A DNA stretch of 64,000 bases from the NCBI GenBank assembly GCA_000403215.2, contig KE159560.1, positions 248,591 through 312,590 on the forward strand. Direction: 5' to 3'. The notes under the pieces were generated by a model. It worked only from the letters and a program-made list of their open reading frames with translations, did no database searches and was not told the DNA's origin. This document shows, piece by piece, positions 1 to 10,124 of the stretch (its first letter is position 1; each line of letters starts with the position of its first letter). Source of the stretch: Lachnospiraceae bacterium A4. Lineage in GTDB: Bacteria; Bacillota; Clostridia; Lachnospirales; Lachnospiraceae. The position numbers and the translations under genes were made by a program.

Positions 1-215
1 GAATTGATTATTTTGATGAATTTAGAGAAAGTCCAAGTTTGCTTGAAATCGTGTATGCAATATTTATTAACAACCTTGAGGTCGATGAGAGCGGCGAGGT
101 TCTAAATGCGAAATACGCAGAACAGCGGGCTGCCCAGTATATAAAACAATGGTGCGTGCAAGGATACATTGCGGACCCTGCGTTTGAAGGTTCAGAGGAA
201 GTGGAATTATACTAA
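1..215 (+). CDS. C-terminal part of an unrecognised protein
   Basis: An open frame runs in from the left edge and stops at TAA 213-215, giving about 70 residues. The sequence is acidic and mostly helical in character, with FDEFRE near the start and a glutamate-rich end (GSEEVELY). I do not recognise a family with confidence. It may be a small globular protein of the immunity or stress type, but that is a guess. The start lies outside the window, so length and function cannot be judged. It is followed by the MerR-type promoter of the ABC operon, in the same direction. Confidence 0.55.
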   Translation, partial: IDYFDEFRESPSLLEIVYAIFINNLEVDESGEVLNAKYAEQRAAQYIKQWCVQGYIADPAFEGSEEVELY

Positions 216-281
216 AAATTTCTCTATTTACGGTTTATGCTTTCGGCTGGTATGCGTCTGGCTGCTCTTCCGAAATTTGGC

Positions 282-312
282 TTGACCTTGCCCCTAGGGC
301 ATAGCCTATGCT
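282..312 (+). promoter_or_regulatory. MerR-type promoter with overlong 19-bp spacer
   Basis: -35 TTGACC (282-287) and -10 TATGCT (307-312) are separated by 19 bp. The spacer holds an inverted repeat TGCCC-CTA-GGGCA (289-301). The long spacer with a central dyad is the hallmark of promoters activated by MerR-family proteins. It lies 61 bp upstream of the ABC operon, whose last gene is a MerR regulator at 2914, so autoregulated activation of the whole operon is a strong inference. Confidence 0.8.
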
Positions 313-372
313 ATATGTGAAGTAAATTTTACAAAGGCATAGCAATGCCCCAATAGAGGCAGGAGAACTTTT

Positions 373-1335
373 ATGAAAATTTTAAGGAAGCTTATTCAAT
401 TACACAAATTTCTATTTGTGACAGCGGTGTTGTTCACATTTCTGTCTGTCATTCTGAATTTGTGCTGGAACAAATTTTTGGCACAATTGTTAGACGTTCT
501 TGAAAACACAAATCTTTTTTATTCAACGCATGAAATGAAACTATTTTTGGCAGTCGGCGTATTGATTATTCTGATGCACACCATAAGCGAGTATGTATCG
601 CTGTATCTATCCGCCTATACGTGCGAAACTTTTGCGCATGAAATGCGAATGGGGTATGCTAGAGCTTATTTACAAAGTGACATTCAAACACTCTCAGGGC
701 TTAATGTCGGAGAAGAACAGTCTGCTATGCAAAATGAGTTAAAAGAAATCTCAGATTATATGAGTGAAAATCTTTTTTCGTTGATGAGGCAGTTTGGCAC
801 ATTTGTGCTCACTGTTCTATTTCTGCTATGTCAAAACTATAAATTGGCTATGATATCCATATTTCCAGTACTTCCGCTGATTCTTTATTGTTCCTTTTCG
901 AGCAGGATTATTAAAAATTATACACAGCAATGCCAGAACAGCAGGAAAAAAATCAATGGGTTTGCGGACATGATTCTGGAATTGTTTCCAATCATTCAAA
1001 TTTATGGCGCATATGAACTGATTCGGGGTGCGATGGAGGAAAATCTTTCGGAATGGGGCGCTTCTAATGTTAAGAAAGAGCAGATTTCAGCCAGACTGAT
1101 GTCGCTTTCAGGCGTGCTTTCTTTTGTACCGCTGTTGTTATTGCTTGGATTTGGCGGCTTTATGGTGATAAATGAAACAATAAGCATGGGAACTTTTTAC
1201 ATATTTATCAATTTATCGGGAAATGTTTCAGGTTTCTTACAGAATATGCCGGGAAGTTATGCAGCTTTTCGGCGGTTTCGTGCATCTGTTGACAGATTAG
1301 AGGAAAAGATATGGTTCAATACGCAGTTTATTTAG
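373..1335 (+). CDS. ABC exporter membrane subunit (first TMD)
   Basis: A 320-residue membrane protein that looks like the transmembrane half of a type IV ABC exporter, with no ATPase domain of its own. Hydrophobic segments are at about 12-35, 55-80, 135-175 (two) and 240-285 (two), the usual six-helix layout. The end (ASVDRLEEK) matches the linker that normally leads into the ATPase domain. It overlaps the next gene by 25 bp in another frame, so TMD and ATPase are separate polypeptides or are split by an old frameshift. It begins the MerR-controlled operon with SD GGAGAA. The substrate is unknown; drug or peptide efflux is plausible from the regulator type. Confidence 0.8.
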   Translation: MKILRKLIQLHKFLFVTAVLFTFLSVILNLCWNKFLAQLLDVLENTNLFYSTHEMKLFLAVGVLIILMHTISEYVSLYLSAYTCETFAHEMRMGYARAYLQSDIQTLSGLNVGEEQSAMQNELKEISDYMSENLFSLMRQFGTFVLTVLFLLCQNYKLAMISIFPVLPLILYCSFSSRIIKNYTQQCQNSRKKINGFADMILELFPIIQIYGAYELIRGAMEENLSEWGASNVKKEQISARLMSLSGVLSFVPLLLLLGFGGFMVINETISMGTFYIFINLSGNVSGFLQNMPGSYAAFRRFRASVDRLEEKIWFNTQFI

Positions 1336-1964
1336 AGAATATTTGTTTTTCATATGAGAAGCATGTGGTAATAAAAAATTTGTCGCTCAGGGCAAAGCCC
1401 GGTGAGCATATCGGAATTGTCGGGGACAGCGGATGTGGTAAAAGCACGTTATTGAAAATCCTTGCCGGTCTATATACGCCTGATCATGGAACGGCTGTCA
1501 TAGCAGGCGAGCATTTGCCAGAAAATATCAGAAAGCAAGTAGCGCTTGTTATGCAGAATAACAGCCTTTTTCCGCTGTCTATAAGAGATAATATCACTTG
1601 CGGCCATGATATTTCAGATGAGACGGTATGGGCGGCCTGCCAAAATGCAAGCCTCGCAAACTGGATTGAAAAGCTTCCGAATGGGTTGGATACAAAGGTG
1701 GGCGAACGGGGAAACCAAGTGTCAGGCGGGCAGGCGCAGAGAATCCAGATCGCCAGAGCACTGTGCAAAGATGCGCCCGTCATCTTGCTAGATGAGCCAG
1801 TCTCCGCGCTAGATCAGGATACTGGACAATCCGTTTTGGCTGCTTTATGCAAACTGACGGAGGGCAGGACCGTGATTCATGTTACCCATCATCAAGAGAC
1901 GCTGGACGATAGTTATACTATTTACCGTATGGAAGGAGGAACAATGGCTCATGGGTGCACTTAG
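1311..1964 (+). CDS. ABC exporter ATP-binding subunit
   Basis: A 217-residue nucleotide-binding domain that powers transport. Walker A GDSGCGKS is at 38-45, Q-loop QN near 82-83, signature VSGGQ at 137-141, Walker B ILLDE at 158-162 and the H-loop His at 193. All catalytic motifs are present. The start ATG lies inside the end of the upstream TMD gene, as expected for translational coupling. It has an ATP-binding domain only, while its neighbours on both sides are membrane domains. The likely complex is therefore two copies of this protein with the two different membrane proteins. Known family: the exporter (MsbA/LmrA-like) NBD. Confidence 0.88.
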   Translation: MVQYAVYLENICFSYEKHVVIKNLSLRAKPGEHIGIVGDSGCGKSTLLKILAGLYTPDHGTAVIAGEHLPENIRKQVALVMQNNSLFPLSIRDNITCGHDISDETVWAACQNASLANWIEKLPNGLDTKVGERGNQVSGGQAQRIQIARALCKDAPVILLDEPVSALDQDTGQSVLAALCKLTEGRTVIHVTHHQETLDDSYTIYRMEGGTMAHGCT

Positions 1965-2904
1965 AGAGTTGGTCAAAAGAATGGGACTTTGGCGCAAATA
2001 CATCGTTTTACTTCTGTTGCGCTCCCCGTTTGATGCTTTTAGGACATGGCTGTTGGCAAACTTGATGAAATCAATTTTCAGATGTCTGGAATCGTATCAT
2101 TCCGGCGCACTTTGGAAACTATGTGTCGTGTATGGCTTGCTATGTGTGTTGCTTTTTGTTTATAATGGAATAATATGGGCGAAATACGCAGCATTTTCTG
2201 CAAAAGTAGAAAGCTGCCTTCAGAAAAAGATGTTTGATCAAATTTTAAGTCTGCCACTAGAGCGGATAGACGCTCGTCTTAGCGGTGAATGGATTACAAG
2301 ATTAAACAGTGATATACAGGCAGCTTTTACAATGATGAATGGTCCGCTGAATATTCCTCATCTGGTAGTCGCTGTCATCAATACAATGTTGTCCTGCCTT
2401 TTGATGCGAAAGAGCAGTTTGCTTTTTCTGGGAATAACATGGATATTTGCGCTTCCTCAATTCGTGCTAAATGATAAACTTGTGTTGAAAGCTATCCCCA
2501 AATTAAAGGAAGAAGCGCAGACTGCCATGGCTGAGAATACTTCCGCAATCAAGCCGCTGATTACAGATGCAGATACCATTCTGTTATATGATGCCCAAGC
2601 GCTGATGATGCATCACTGTGCAGAAACCAGCAGCAGGTTCATGAAAATTAATATGAAAATGCATGTGCGAAGAGCTCTGAGCGATGTGAGTATGCGTTTA
2701 TTCGGGATTGGGGGATATCTTGTGCTTCTGTTCATGGGATACAGCTTTATTCATAGTGGAACGATGGCGTTCTCGGACGTCGTTTACTGCTTCCAAATCA
2801 GAGGTTCTATTTTATCGGGAATGTTCATGCTCATCGCTTGTCTAAACAACATAAAAACAAATTCAGTTTGCGTAAAAAGAATAAATGATACCTTGCAAGA
2901 ATAG
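1951..2904 (+). CDS. ABC exporter membrane subunit (second TMD)
   Basis: A 317-residue second ABC membrane domain, also without an ATPase part. I start it at ATG 1951 because GGAAGGAGGA (1931-1940) lies 10 bp upstream. A longer frame back to 1879 has no ribosome site. Hydrophobic segments are near 14-35, 57-80, 135-155, 160-180 and 250-300. The motif RLSGEWITRLNSD in the first third is typical of ABC exporter coupling regions. It overlaps the ATPase gene end by 14 bp. An ABC exporter half normally carries a C-terminal ATPase; here the frame ends right after the last helix, so the complex may be a heterodimeric membrane core served by one ATPase type. Confidence 0.78.
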   Translation: MGALRELVKRMGLWRKYIVLLLLRSPFDAFRTWLLANLMKSIFRCLESYHSGALWKLCVVYGLLCVLLFVYNGIIWAKYAAFSAKVESCLQKKMFDQILSLPLERIDARLSGEWITRLNSDIQAAFTMMNGPLNIPHLVVAVINTMLSCLLMRKSSLLFLGITWIFALPQFVLNDKLVLKAIPKLKEEAQTAMAENTSAIKPLITDADTILLYDAQALMMHHCAETSSRFMKINMKMHVRRALSDVSMRLFGIGGYLVLLFMGYSFIHSGTMAFSDVVYCFQIRGSILSGMFMLIACLNNIKTNSVCVKRINDTLQE

Positions 2905-2913
2905 GAGAAGATT

Positions 2914-3384
2914 ATGAAAAATGACCTTATGCTGATTGGCGAAATCGCAGAATTTTTTGGAATTTCCAGAAAAGCAATACGTTTATATGAGAAAAAGGGT
3001 ATTATTAAGCCAGTAAAAGTAGACGCGGTCAACGGATATCGCTATTATTCGGCGGAACAAGTGCAACAGCTCAATGCGCTGCTGGAGTTAAAAGCGTTGG
3101 GGTTTTCTCTCGACGAAATCAAAATGATTCTTGACGGGAAAACGGCGAAAGCGCCACTGCTTGAAATGCTTGAAAAGAAGCGGCAGGCATGGCAGGAAAC
3201 CATGAATGCCGCCAGATACAAAGAGGAGTGTCTCAGCGAGATGATTAAAAATCTGCAAGTTTCACAAGCGGCACAAAAGATGACTGAAATGACAGAGGAA
3301 GAGCGGGCGTGGCTGTTGGTAAAGATGGTATGTCTTGAGGATATCAGAGCGCAGAAGATTTTAAGTGAGGCATTGTGGTTATAA
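2914..3384 (+). CDS. MerR-family transcriptional regulator
   Basis: A 156-residue regulator. The N-terminal 70 residues are a MerR winged helix-turn-helix: IGEIAEFFGISRKAIRLYEKKG followed by the NGYRYYS wing and the LKALGFSLDEIK helix. A coiled-coil dimerisation helix follows (about 80-120). The short C-terminal part is the effector region, with no metal-binding cysteine pattern, so a drug or stress ligand is more likely than a metal. It starts 9 bp after the second TMD gene with SD AGGAGA, making it the last gene of the ABC operon. It probably acts on the 19-bp-spacer promoter at 282-312, inducing its own operon. Confidence 0.88.
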   Translation: MKNDLMLIGEIAEFFGISRKAIRLYEKKGIIKPVKVDAVNGYRYYSAEQVQQLNALLELKALGFSLDEIKMILDGKTAKAPLLEMLEKKRQAWQETMNAARYKEECLSEMIKNLQVSQAAQKMTEMTEEERAWLLVKMVCLEDIRAQKILSEALWL

Positions 3385-3442
3385 GTGTGTATGATGTCAA
3401 AGGTTCAAAATTAATTCGGATTATCGAAGGAGAGAGAAACAA

Positions 3443-3862
3443 ATGAAATGTACTGTTACGTATGACTGCTGGCAAATGGAATGCTGTGGTACACCATTTT
3501 CTGTAGGCGATACAGTGAAATGGTTTGTCAAGGCCTATGATACTGTAGAACGAGAACGATCAGATATCTTGAGTGATAGTCTCAAGACATATTTTGACAA
3601 TTGGAAAACAGACTATGATTATGACGCGCACAGCTCAGACTGGAAGGACATTCTTGTTTTGGAAGGAAAAGTTGAAACAATAAAAATATTGTACCATAAA
3701 TATGTGCCATCTGTAGAGAATCCTCTTATACAAATTCCTGTCAGCGGAGAAACTGTTGAGGTTGAGTACGTCGAGGGATTTGAAAAGAAGCTTTATGATA
3801 TGATGCCAAGTGCATATATTGTTGCGCTAAGTGAATGTACAATATCAAGGACGAATGTATAA
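3443..3862 (+). CDS. Small conserved hypothetical protein (DUF6578-like)
   Basis: A 139-residue soluble protein with a good ribosome site (GAAGGAGAG 10 bp upstream). The opening, VTYDCWQMECCGTPFSVGDTVKW, resembles proteins I recall as DUF6578, in which a WQxxCCGxPFxVGD motif recurs; this is from memory. It has paired cysteines at 14-15, a central acidic stretch and no export signal or membrane segment. Function is unknown. It sits between the MerR/ABC operon and the leuB operon, 58 bp after the MerR gene, and could be read with either or alone. Confidence 0.7.
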   Translation: MKCTVTYDCWQMECCGTPFSVGDTVKWFVKAYDTVERERSDILSDSLKTYFDNWKTDYDYDAHSSDWKDILVLEGKVETIKILYHKYVPSVENPLIQIPVSGETVEVEYVEGFEKKLYDMMPSAYIVALSECTISRTNV

Positions 3863-3896
3863 AGATAAATACCTTCGAAGTTTTTTGTGGTTCCTG

Positions 3897-3925
3897 TTGA
3901 AATTTTTTGTCGAATGTAATATGAT
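3897..3925 (+). promoter_or_regulatory. Promoter of the leuB-ilvD-ilvB operon
   Basis: TTGAAA (3897-3902) and TATGAT (3920-3925) with a 17-bp spacer, a sigma-A-type promoter. The leader to leuB at 4000 would be about 65-70 nt. I see no T-box, no leader peptide rich in Leu/Val/Ile and no attenuator hairpin in it. Confidence 0.65.
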
Positions 3926-3999
3926 TGAGTATGTGTATATTTATTCAAAGATTGGAATACATCAATAGCGTTCCATATAAGGAAAAGGAGACAGAGAGC

Positions 4000-5103
4000 A
4001 TGAATTTGAATATTGTTTGTATACCCGGTGATGGAATTGGACCGGAAATCGTTGCAGAAGCGAGAAAAGTACTAGATCAAGTCGCTTTAAAATATGGTCA
4101 CAACATTTCTTATAAAGATATTTTGATGGGAGGAGCATCAATTGATGCCTGTGGAGAACCGCTCACAGACGATGCGATTGCCACGGCAAAGGCAGCAGAT
4201 GCCGTCTTGATGGGCTCGATTGGCGGCAATACCTCCACCTCCCCTTGGTACAAGCTGCCGCCGCATTTAAGGCCAGAGGCAGGACTTCTGAAGCTGAGAA
4301 AGTCCCTGAATCTGTTTGCGAACCTGAGACCAGCCTATTTATATGAGGAATTAAAGGAAGCATGCCCACTGCGGGAGGATATCATTGGCAGCGGATTTGA
4401 TATGATGATTATGCGTGAGCTTACAGGCGGTCTCTATTTTGGAGAGCGCAGCACCAAGGAAGTGGACGGTGTCGTCACAGCAGTTGACACCCTTACATAC
4501 ACTGAAAACGAAATCAGGCGCATTGCAGTCAAGGGCTTTGAGATCGCGATGAAGCGCCGGAAGAAAGTCACCAGCGTTGACAAGGCAAATGTGCTGGATT
4601 CTTCCCGACTGTGGAGAAAGGTGGTCGAGGAGGTCGCAAAGGATTATCCAGAGGTCACATTGGAGCATATGCTTGTCGATAACTGTGCAATGCAGCTTGT
4701 GAAGGACCCGAAGCAGTTCGATGTCATTCTCACAGAGAACATGTTTGGCGATATTCTTTCCGATGAGGCAAGCATGGTGACAGGCTCCATCGGAATGCTG
4801 TCCTCTGCAAGTTTAAATGATACGAAGTTTGGACTCTATGAGCCGAGCGGCGGTTCTGCACCCGACATCGCAGGCAAGGGCATTGCGAATCCGATTGCGA
4901 CAATTTTGAGTGCGGCGATGATGCTCCGCTACTCGTTTGATTTGGATCAGGAAGCGGATGCGATTGAGGCAGCAGTGAAAAAAGTGCTTGAGGAAGGCTA
5001 CCGCACGATTGATATTATGCCGCAGGAGGAGAGCAGGCGCGCAGACGTAAAGCAGGTTGGAACAGCGCAGATGGGAGATTTGATCGCAAGGGGGATTCAA
5101 TGA
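4000..5103 (+). CDS. leuB: 3-isopropylmalate dehydrogenase
   Basis: Oxidative decarboxylation of 3-isopropylmalate to 2-oxoisocaproate in leucine synthesis, NAD-dependent, cytoplasmic. The 367-residue protein has the family N-terminus ([15 protein letters not shown]), the substrate arginine region [17 protein letters not shown], the [11 protein letters not shown] loop, the metal-binding [32 protein letters not shown] block and the NAD-binding [14 protein letters not shown] motif. I start at ATG 4000, preceded by AGGAG at 9 bp; the frame is open back to 3925 but that extension lacks a ribosome site. Its stop overlaps the ilvD start (ATGATGA). leuA, leuC and leuD are not in this window. Confidence 0.95.
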   Translation: MNLNIVCIPGDGIGPEIVAEARKVLDQVALKYGHNISYKDILMGGASIDACGEPLTDDAIATAKAADAVLMGSIGGNTSTSPWYKLPPHLRPEAGLLKLRKSLNLFANLRPAYLYEELKEACPLREDIIGSGFDMMIMRELTGGLYFGERSTKEVDGVVTAVDTLTYTENEIRRIAVKGFEIAMKRRKKVTSVDKANVLDSSRLWRKVVEEVAKDYPEVTLEHMLVDNCAMQLVKDPKQFDVILTENMFGDILSDEASMVTGSIGMLSSASLNDTKFGLYEPSGGSAPDIAGKGIANPIATILSAAMMLRYSFDLDQEADAIEAAVKKVLEEGYRTIDIMPQEESRRADVKQVGTAQMGDLIARGIQ

Positions 5104-6773
5104 TGAAAAGTGATAATGTGAAAAAAGGAATGCAGCAGGCACCGCACAGGAGTTTGTTCAATGCACTGGGATTTACAGAAGAAGAAATGCAGAAGCCTAT
5201 GGTTGGTATCGTTAGTTCGTACAATGAGATTGTACCGGGGCACATGAATCTGGATAAGATCGTCAATGCAGTCAAACTCGGCGTGGCAGAGGCAGGCGGT
5301 GTGCCAGTGGTCTTTCCGGCGATTGCAGTCTGTGACGGGATTGCGATGGGGCATATTGGCATGAAATATTCCCTTGTCACGAGAGATCTGATTGCAGATT
5401 CTACAGAGTGCATGGCATTGGCACATCAATTCGATGCGCTGGTTATGGTGCCAAACTGTGACAAGAATGTGCCGGGGCTTCTCATGGCGGCAGCGCGCAT
5501 CAACGTGCCGACGGTGTTTGTATCAGGCGGCCCGATGCTTGCAGGCCATGTGAAGGGACAGAAGCGCAGCCTTTCCTCCATGTTTGAGGCAGTGGGCTCG
5601 TATGCAGCGGGCACCATGACCGTGGAAGATGTCTGTGAGTTTGAGCAGAAAGCATGTCCGACATGTGGTTCCTGCTCCGGCATGTACACAGCAAATTCCA
5701 TGAACTGCCTGACAGAAGCGCTTGGCATGGGCTTACAGGGAAATGGAACGATTCCAGCGGTGTATTCAGAGAGAATCAAACTGGCTAAGCATGCGGGAAT
5801 GGCAGTGATGGAACTGCTTCGCAAGAATATCTGTCCGCGCGATATCATGACAAAAGAGGCAGTGATCAATGCGCTTACGGTTGATATGGCACTCGGCTGC
5901 TCCACAAACTCAATGCTCCATCTGCCTGCGATCGCACATGAGATTGGGTTTGATTTCGATATTTCCTATGCAAATGAGATCAGCGCTAAGACACCGAACC
6001 TTTGCCATCTAGCGCCGGCAGGCCCTACCTATATGGAGGACTTGAACGAGGCGGGCGGCGTGTACGCCGTGATGAATGAGCTGTCAGAACTGGGGCTTTT
6101 AAATGAGCGTTGTATGACCGTGACAGGAAAGACAATCGGTGAGAATATAAAGGGTGTTCAGAACAAAAATCCTGAGGTAATCAGACCACTTGACAATCCA
6201 TATAGTCAGACAGGCGGACTTGCTGTGCTGAAAGGAAACCTTGCGCCTGACGGAAGCGTGGTCAAGCGCTCTGCAGTTGCGCCGGAGATGCTTGTGCACG
6301 AAGGGCCGGCACGCGTCTTTGAGTGTGAGGAGGACGCGATTGATGCCATCAAGGGCGGCAAGATTGTTGCAGGTGATGTCGTGGTGATTCGCTATGAAGG
6401 TCCTAAGGGCGGACCTGGTATGCGTGAGATGCTCAATCCTACATCGGCGATTGCCGGAATGGGACTTGGTTCCACAGTGGCGTTGATCACAGACGGCCGT
6501 TTCTCCGGCGCATCGCGTGGGGCTTCGATCGGACATGTGTCACCTGAGGCGGCTGTGTGTGGACCGATCGCACTGGTTGAGGAAGGCGATATCATTTCCA
6601 TCAACATCACAGAGTGTACATTAAATGTAAACGTTTCGGACGAGGAGATGGCAAAGCGCCGTGCGAACTGGCAGCCGAGAGAGCCGAAGATCACGACAGG
6701 GTATCTTGCGAGATACCGTGAGCTTGTCACAAGCGGCAATCGGGGTGCCATACTGGAAATTCCGAGGAAATAA
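5100..6773 (+). CDS. ilvD: Dihydroxy-acid dehydratase
   Basis: Dehydrates 2,3-dihydroxyisovalerate and its isoleucine counterpart to the 2-oxo acids; an iron-sulfur enzyme of the IlvD/Edd family. The 557 residues match the usual length. Conserved cysteines are in [10 protein letters not shown] and in [19 protein letters not shown], and the C-terminal [15 protein letters not shown] signature is intact. The start overlaps the leuB stop by 4 bp, so the two are translationally coupled. ilvB follows after 15 bp. It supplies 2-oxoisovalerate for valine and, through leuA (elsewhere), leucine. Confidence 0.96.
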   Translation: MMKSDNVKKGMQQAPHRSLFNALGFTEEEMQKPMVGIVSSYNEIVPGHMNLDKIVNAVKLGVAEAGGVPVVFPAIAVCDGIAMGHIGMKYSLVTRDLIADSTECMALAHQFDALVMVPNCDKNVPGLLMAAARINVPTVFVSGGPMLAGHVKGQKRSLSSMFEAVGSYAAGTMTVEDVCEFEQKACPTCGSCSGMYTANSMNCLTEALGMGLQGNGTIPAVYSERIKLAKHAGMAVMELLRKNICPRDIMTKEAVINALTVDMALGCSTNSMLHLPAIAHEIGFDFDISYANEISAKTPNLCHLAPAGPTYMEDLNEAGGVYAVMNELSELGLLNERCMTVTGKTIGENIKGVQNKNPEVIRPLDNPYSQTGGLAVLKGNLAPDGSVVKRSAVAPEMLVHEGPARVFECEEDAIDAIKGGKIVAGDVVVIRYEGPKGGPGMREMLNPTSAIAGMGLGSTVALITDGRFSGASRGASIGHVSPEAAVCGPIALVEEGDIISINITECTLNVNVSDEEMAKRRANWQPREPKITTGYLARYRELVTSGNRGAILEIPRK

Positions 6774-6788
6774 AAGGAGAATTATACT

Positions 6789-8468
6789 ATGCAGTTAACA
6801 GGTTCACAGATTGTTATTGAATGTTTGAAGGAGCAGGGAGTTGATACCGTATTTGGTTATCCCGGTGGTTCTATCTTAAATATTTATGATGAATTGTATA
6901 AACACAGCGATGAGATCACGCATATTCTGACATCGCACGAGCAGGGAGCGTCTCATGCGGCGGACGGCTACGCGCGTGCCACAGGCAAAGTAGGGGTCTG
7001 TCTTGCGACAAGCGGTCCGGGCGCTACCAATCTGGTCACAGGTATCGCCACAGCCTATATGGATTCTGTACCGATGGTTGCTATCACTGCAAACGTTACA
7101 TTGCCGCTGCTCGGAAAGGATTCCTTTCAGGAGGTTGACATCGCGGGCGTGACAATGCCAATCACAAAGCATGGATATATCGTGAAGGATGTCACAACGC
7201 TTGCCGATACGATCAGAAAAGCGTTTAAGATTGCAAAATCGGGGAGACCGGGGCCCGTTTTGGTTGATATCACAAAGGATGCTACTGCGAACAAGTGTGA
7301 GTTTATCCCAGAAAAACCGGAGTCGCCAGAGTTGGTAAACGCTTACACAGAGAAGGACATTGACGTTGCACTTGACTTGATCAGAACTGCCAAAAAGCCG
7401 TATATCTATCTCGGCGGCGGTGCAATTCTGTCCAATGCATCAAGAGAGGTCAAAGAGTTTGCAGAGAAGATACAAGCGCCGGTATGTGATACGCTGATGG
7501 CGAAGGGGGCATTTGATGGAAAGAGTGCGCTCTACACAGGCATGATTGGTATGCATGGCACCAAGACATCAAACTATGGCGTCAGTCAGTGTGATCTGCT
7601 GATTGCGCTGGGCGCACGATTCTCAGACCGCGTAGTGGGCAATCCAAAGAAGTTTGCAGAGAACGCAAAAATCTTACAGATTGATATTGACGCCGCGGAG
7701 ATCAACAAAAATATCAAGACAGACGCCTCTGTCATTGGCGATTTAAAGACTGTTTTAAAAGAATTAAACAGCAAGCTCGAACAGCAGAAGCATGACGAGT
7801 GGATTGCACAGATCAAGGAATTGAAAGAGAAATATCCATTGAGCTATGAATCGGATAAGCTCACCTGCCCTTATGTCATTGAAGAGCTGGACAGAGTGAC
7901 AGGCGGCAAGGCAATCGTATCGACCGATGTAGGGCAGCATCAGATGTGGGCAGCGCAGTATTACCAGTACACAGAGCCGCGAACCTTCCTTTCTTCGGGA
8001 GGGCTTGGCACGATGGGCTACGGGCTGGGAGCCTGCATTGGCGCCAAGGTCGGCATGCCGGATAAAATCTGTGTAAATATTGCGGGTGACGGCTGTTTTC
8101 GTATGAATATGAATGAACTTGCAACGGCAAGCCGCTATAATATTCCAATCATTCAGATTATTATCAATAATCATGTGCTTGGTATGGTTCGCCAGTGGCA
8201 GACATTATTCTATGAGAAGCGGTATTCGCAGACGATACTGACAGATAAGGTTGATTTTGTAAAGGTATCTGAGGGTCTTGGCTGTGAGGCGATACGTGTC
8301 ACAAAGCGCGAGGAAGTAGGACCCGTCCTTGAGAAAGCAATTGCGCTGCAAAAGCCAGTAGTGATTGAGTGTGTCATTGAGGAGGACGATAAGGTATTTC
8401 CGATGGTTCCCGCAGGCGCAGCGATCAGTGAGGCATTTGACGCGGAGGATTTAAAGCACCGCCAGTAA
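6789..8468 (+). CDS. ilvB: Acetolactate synthase large subunit (first copy)
   Basis: Thiamine-diphosphate enzyme joining two pyruvates to acetolactate, or pyruvate with 2-oxobutyrate. It has 559 residues. The catalytic glutamate is E51 in [16 protein letters not shown], and the ThDP/Mg motif is [15 protein letters not shown] through IIINNHVLG. The FAD-interaction domain is in the middle. It follows ilvD by 15 bp with SD AAAGGAG. There is no regulatory ilvN beside it, in contrast to the second copy at 39330, so it may use one of those small subunits or work without one. Confidence 0.95.
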   Translation: MQLTGSQIVIECLKEQGVDTVFGYPGGSILNIYDELYKHSDEITHILTSHEQGASHAADGYARATGKVGVCLATSGPGATNLVTGIATAYMDSVPMVAITANVTLPLLGKDSFQEVDIAGVTMPITKHGYIVKDVTTLADTIRKAFKIAKSGRPGPVLVDITKDATANKCEFIPEKPESPELVNAYTEKDIDVALDLIRTAKKPYIYLGGGAILSNASREVKEFAEKIQAPVCDTLMAKGAFDGKSALYTGMIGMHGTKTSNYGVSQCDLLIALGARFSDRVVGNPKKFAENAKILQIDIDAAEINKNIKTDASVIGDLKTVLKELNSKLEQQKHDEWIAQIKELKEKYPLSYESDKLTCPYVIEELDRVTGGKAIVSTDVGQHQMWAAQYYQYTEPRTFLSSGGLGTMGYGLGACIGAKVGMPDKICVNIAGDGCFRMNMNELATASRYNIPIIQIIINNHVLGMVRQWQTLFYEKRYSQTILTDKVDFVKVSEGLGCEAIRVTKREEVGPVLEKAIALQKPVVIECVIEEDDKVFPMVPAGAAISEAFDAEDLKHRQ

Positions 8469-8482
8469 TGAACTAATACGAT

Positions 8483-9973
8483 ATGAAAAAATTTTTGCTT
8501 GGCTTTATCAGAATCATGGGTGTGATGGCAGTGCTCGGCATCGGTGCTGTCATCGCACTGGACCAATATTATCAGAATGTTTTTCCGCTTTTTACGACAA
8601 TCAACGATGAATATTGTACTGGAATGACTGTCGGAAAAGTGACAGATCTCTTGAACGAGTCCTATGATCTGCACGCGGACAAGATCATGGTGCGCACGCT
8701 GAATGGCGTGATACATGAACTGCCGCTGGATGAATATGGCGTCACGATATCGTACAAACCGGCGGTTGCCGCATACATGAAGCAGTGCAAATCCAAGCCC
8801 TTTCAATGGCTGGAGGATTTTCTGGTGAGCTCGCTCCAATTAAGACCTCCCCGAATACAGGATTCGATGGATACAACTGTATATCCCACTTATTATTGTG
8901 ATACGGCAGTGATGGCTGCAAAGCTGGAAAAAGCAGCGTGGCTAAATGAAAATCTATATCAAGAGAAGAATACAGTCTCCATTGTAAAAAGTACTACAGA
9001 GGGCTATATTCTTGTCGATCAAACAAGGGATTTACTGCTAAAGGAGAAAGCAGTCGATTTTGTTTGTGCCGAGATTGTTAATCAATTAACAAATGCGGGC
9101 GGGATTCCTTATCAGGACGGATTGATAGATTTGTCAACGCAGGAAAATAAGGAGATATGTTACAAAAGTGTTCCATATACAGCCAAGATGAAGGACACGC
9201 TTGCAAAATGGGAAGGTATCCGCGAATTTCAGGATTTTCAGATGGTCTATGAATTTGGCGGGCGCGAGGAAATCATTGACGAAGCGGTGGCCGCTGACTG
9301 GATGACACTCGATGCGGAAGGAAGGATTGTGTTTGACGAACAGAACCGTCCGATTCTTGACAAGACGCTCATCAAGGAATATGTGGCATATTTGGCATCT
9401 ACTTATAATACAGTAGGAATAGAGCGCAGTTTTAAGGCGACGAGAGGTGATCTCGTCAAAGTGCCCGGCGGTGGTTATGGCAATAAGCTTGACGAGGAAG
9501 CAGAGTATGCGTTTTTGCTAGATGCGTTTCTCAACAAAAAAAGCGGCACGCGGATTCCGCAATATGTATCCGAGGCATGGGAAAAGGGAGAAAATGATAT
9601 CGGTGACACCTACATTGAGGTTGACATGGGAAACCAGCATATGTATTATTATGTAGATGGCGAGATGGTGCTCGATACCCCGGTGGTTACTGGAAATACA
9701 TCACGGAAATGGGGAACGCCTGCCAAAGTCTGTTTTGTCTATTTTAAACAGAAAAACAGAGTGCTTCGAGGTGCAGACTATGCGACGCCAGTCAAATACT
9801 GGATGGCAGTTGACGGTCATATCGGCATTCACGACGCCACATGGCGCAAGGAGTTTGGCGGCACAATTTATGAGACAAACGGTTCCCATGGCTGTATTAA
9901 TACACCGCTTGAAACGATGACAGAACTGTATGACATGGTAGAGCTTGGCACACCTGTCATCATGTTTTATTAG
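8483..9973 (+). CDS. L,D-transpeptidase with peptidoglycan-binding domain (YkuD)
   Basis: A 496-residue envelope enzyme likely to form 3-3 peptidoglycan cross-links or to anchor material to the wall. Residues 1-28 form an uncleaved N-terminal membrane anchor (LLGFIRIMGVMAVLGIGAVI). A long middle region resembles the PG_binding_4 domain of clostridial L,D-transpeptidases. The C-terminal YkuD domain (about 370-496) has H in GHIGIHDATW and the active site SHGCIN with His469 and Cys471. It starts 14 bp after ilvB with no clear ribosome site, so it may be poorly translated or coupled to ilvB. Confidence 0.88.
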   Translation: MKKFLLGFIRIMGVMAVLGIGAVIALDQYYQNVFPLFTTINDEYCTGMTVGKVTDLLNESYDLHADKIMVRTLNGVIHELPLDEYGVTISYKPAVAAYMKQCKSKPFQWLEDFLVSSLQLRPPRIQDSMDTTVYPTYYCDTAVMAAKLEKAAWLNENLYQEKNTVSIVKSTTEGYILVDQTRDLLLKEKAVDFVCAEIVNQLTNAGGIPYQDGLIDLSTQENKEICYKSVPYTAKMKDTLAKWEGIREFQDFQMVYEFGGREEIIDEAVAADWMTLDAEGRIVFDEQNRPILDKTLIKEYVAYLASTYNTVGIERSFKATRGDLVKVPGGGYGNKLDEEAEYAFLLDAFLNKKSGTRIPQYVSEAWEKGENDIGDTYIEVDMGNQHMYYYVDGEMVLDTPVVTGNTSRKWGTPAKVCFVYFKQKNRVLRGADYATPVKYWMAVDGHIGIHDATWRKEFGGTIYETNGSHGCINTPLETMTELYDMVELGTPVIMFY

Positions 9974-10124
9974 GTGCCTTACGAACAGTTTCTCATGATA
10001 GAACATACTGTGTATCAACATTAATTTTCTATAAAATGTTGTTTATATAGATTTATAGTATACACGCCGCTAGGTATTTGTGAGAGTGTGCGCAGTATAA
10101 TGAAGAAAACAGGAGGAGTTAAAA

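Noticed and set aside
3863-3999. T-box or leader attenuator before leuB
   Set aside because: Leader is only about 65 nt with no specifier loop, T-box sequence or terminator.
5426-5905. 159-residue minus-strand frame inside ilvD
   Set aside because: Shadow of ilvD on the opposite strand; no ribosome site, no recognisable product.
8210-8839. 209-residue minus-strand frame
   Set aside because: Lies across the end of ilvB and the start of the L,D-transpeptidase gene in antisense; no coding character.
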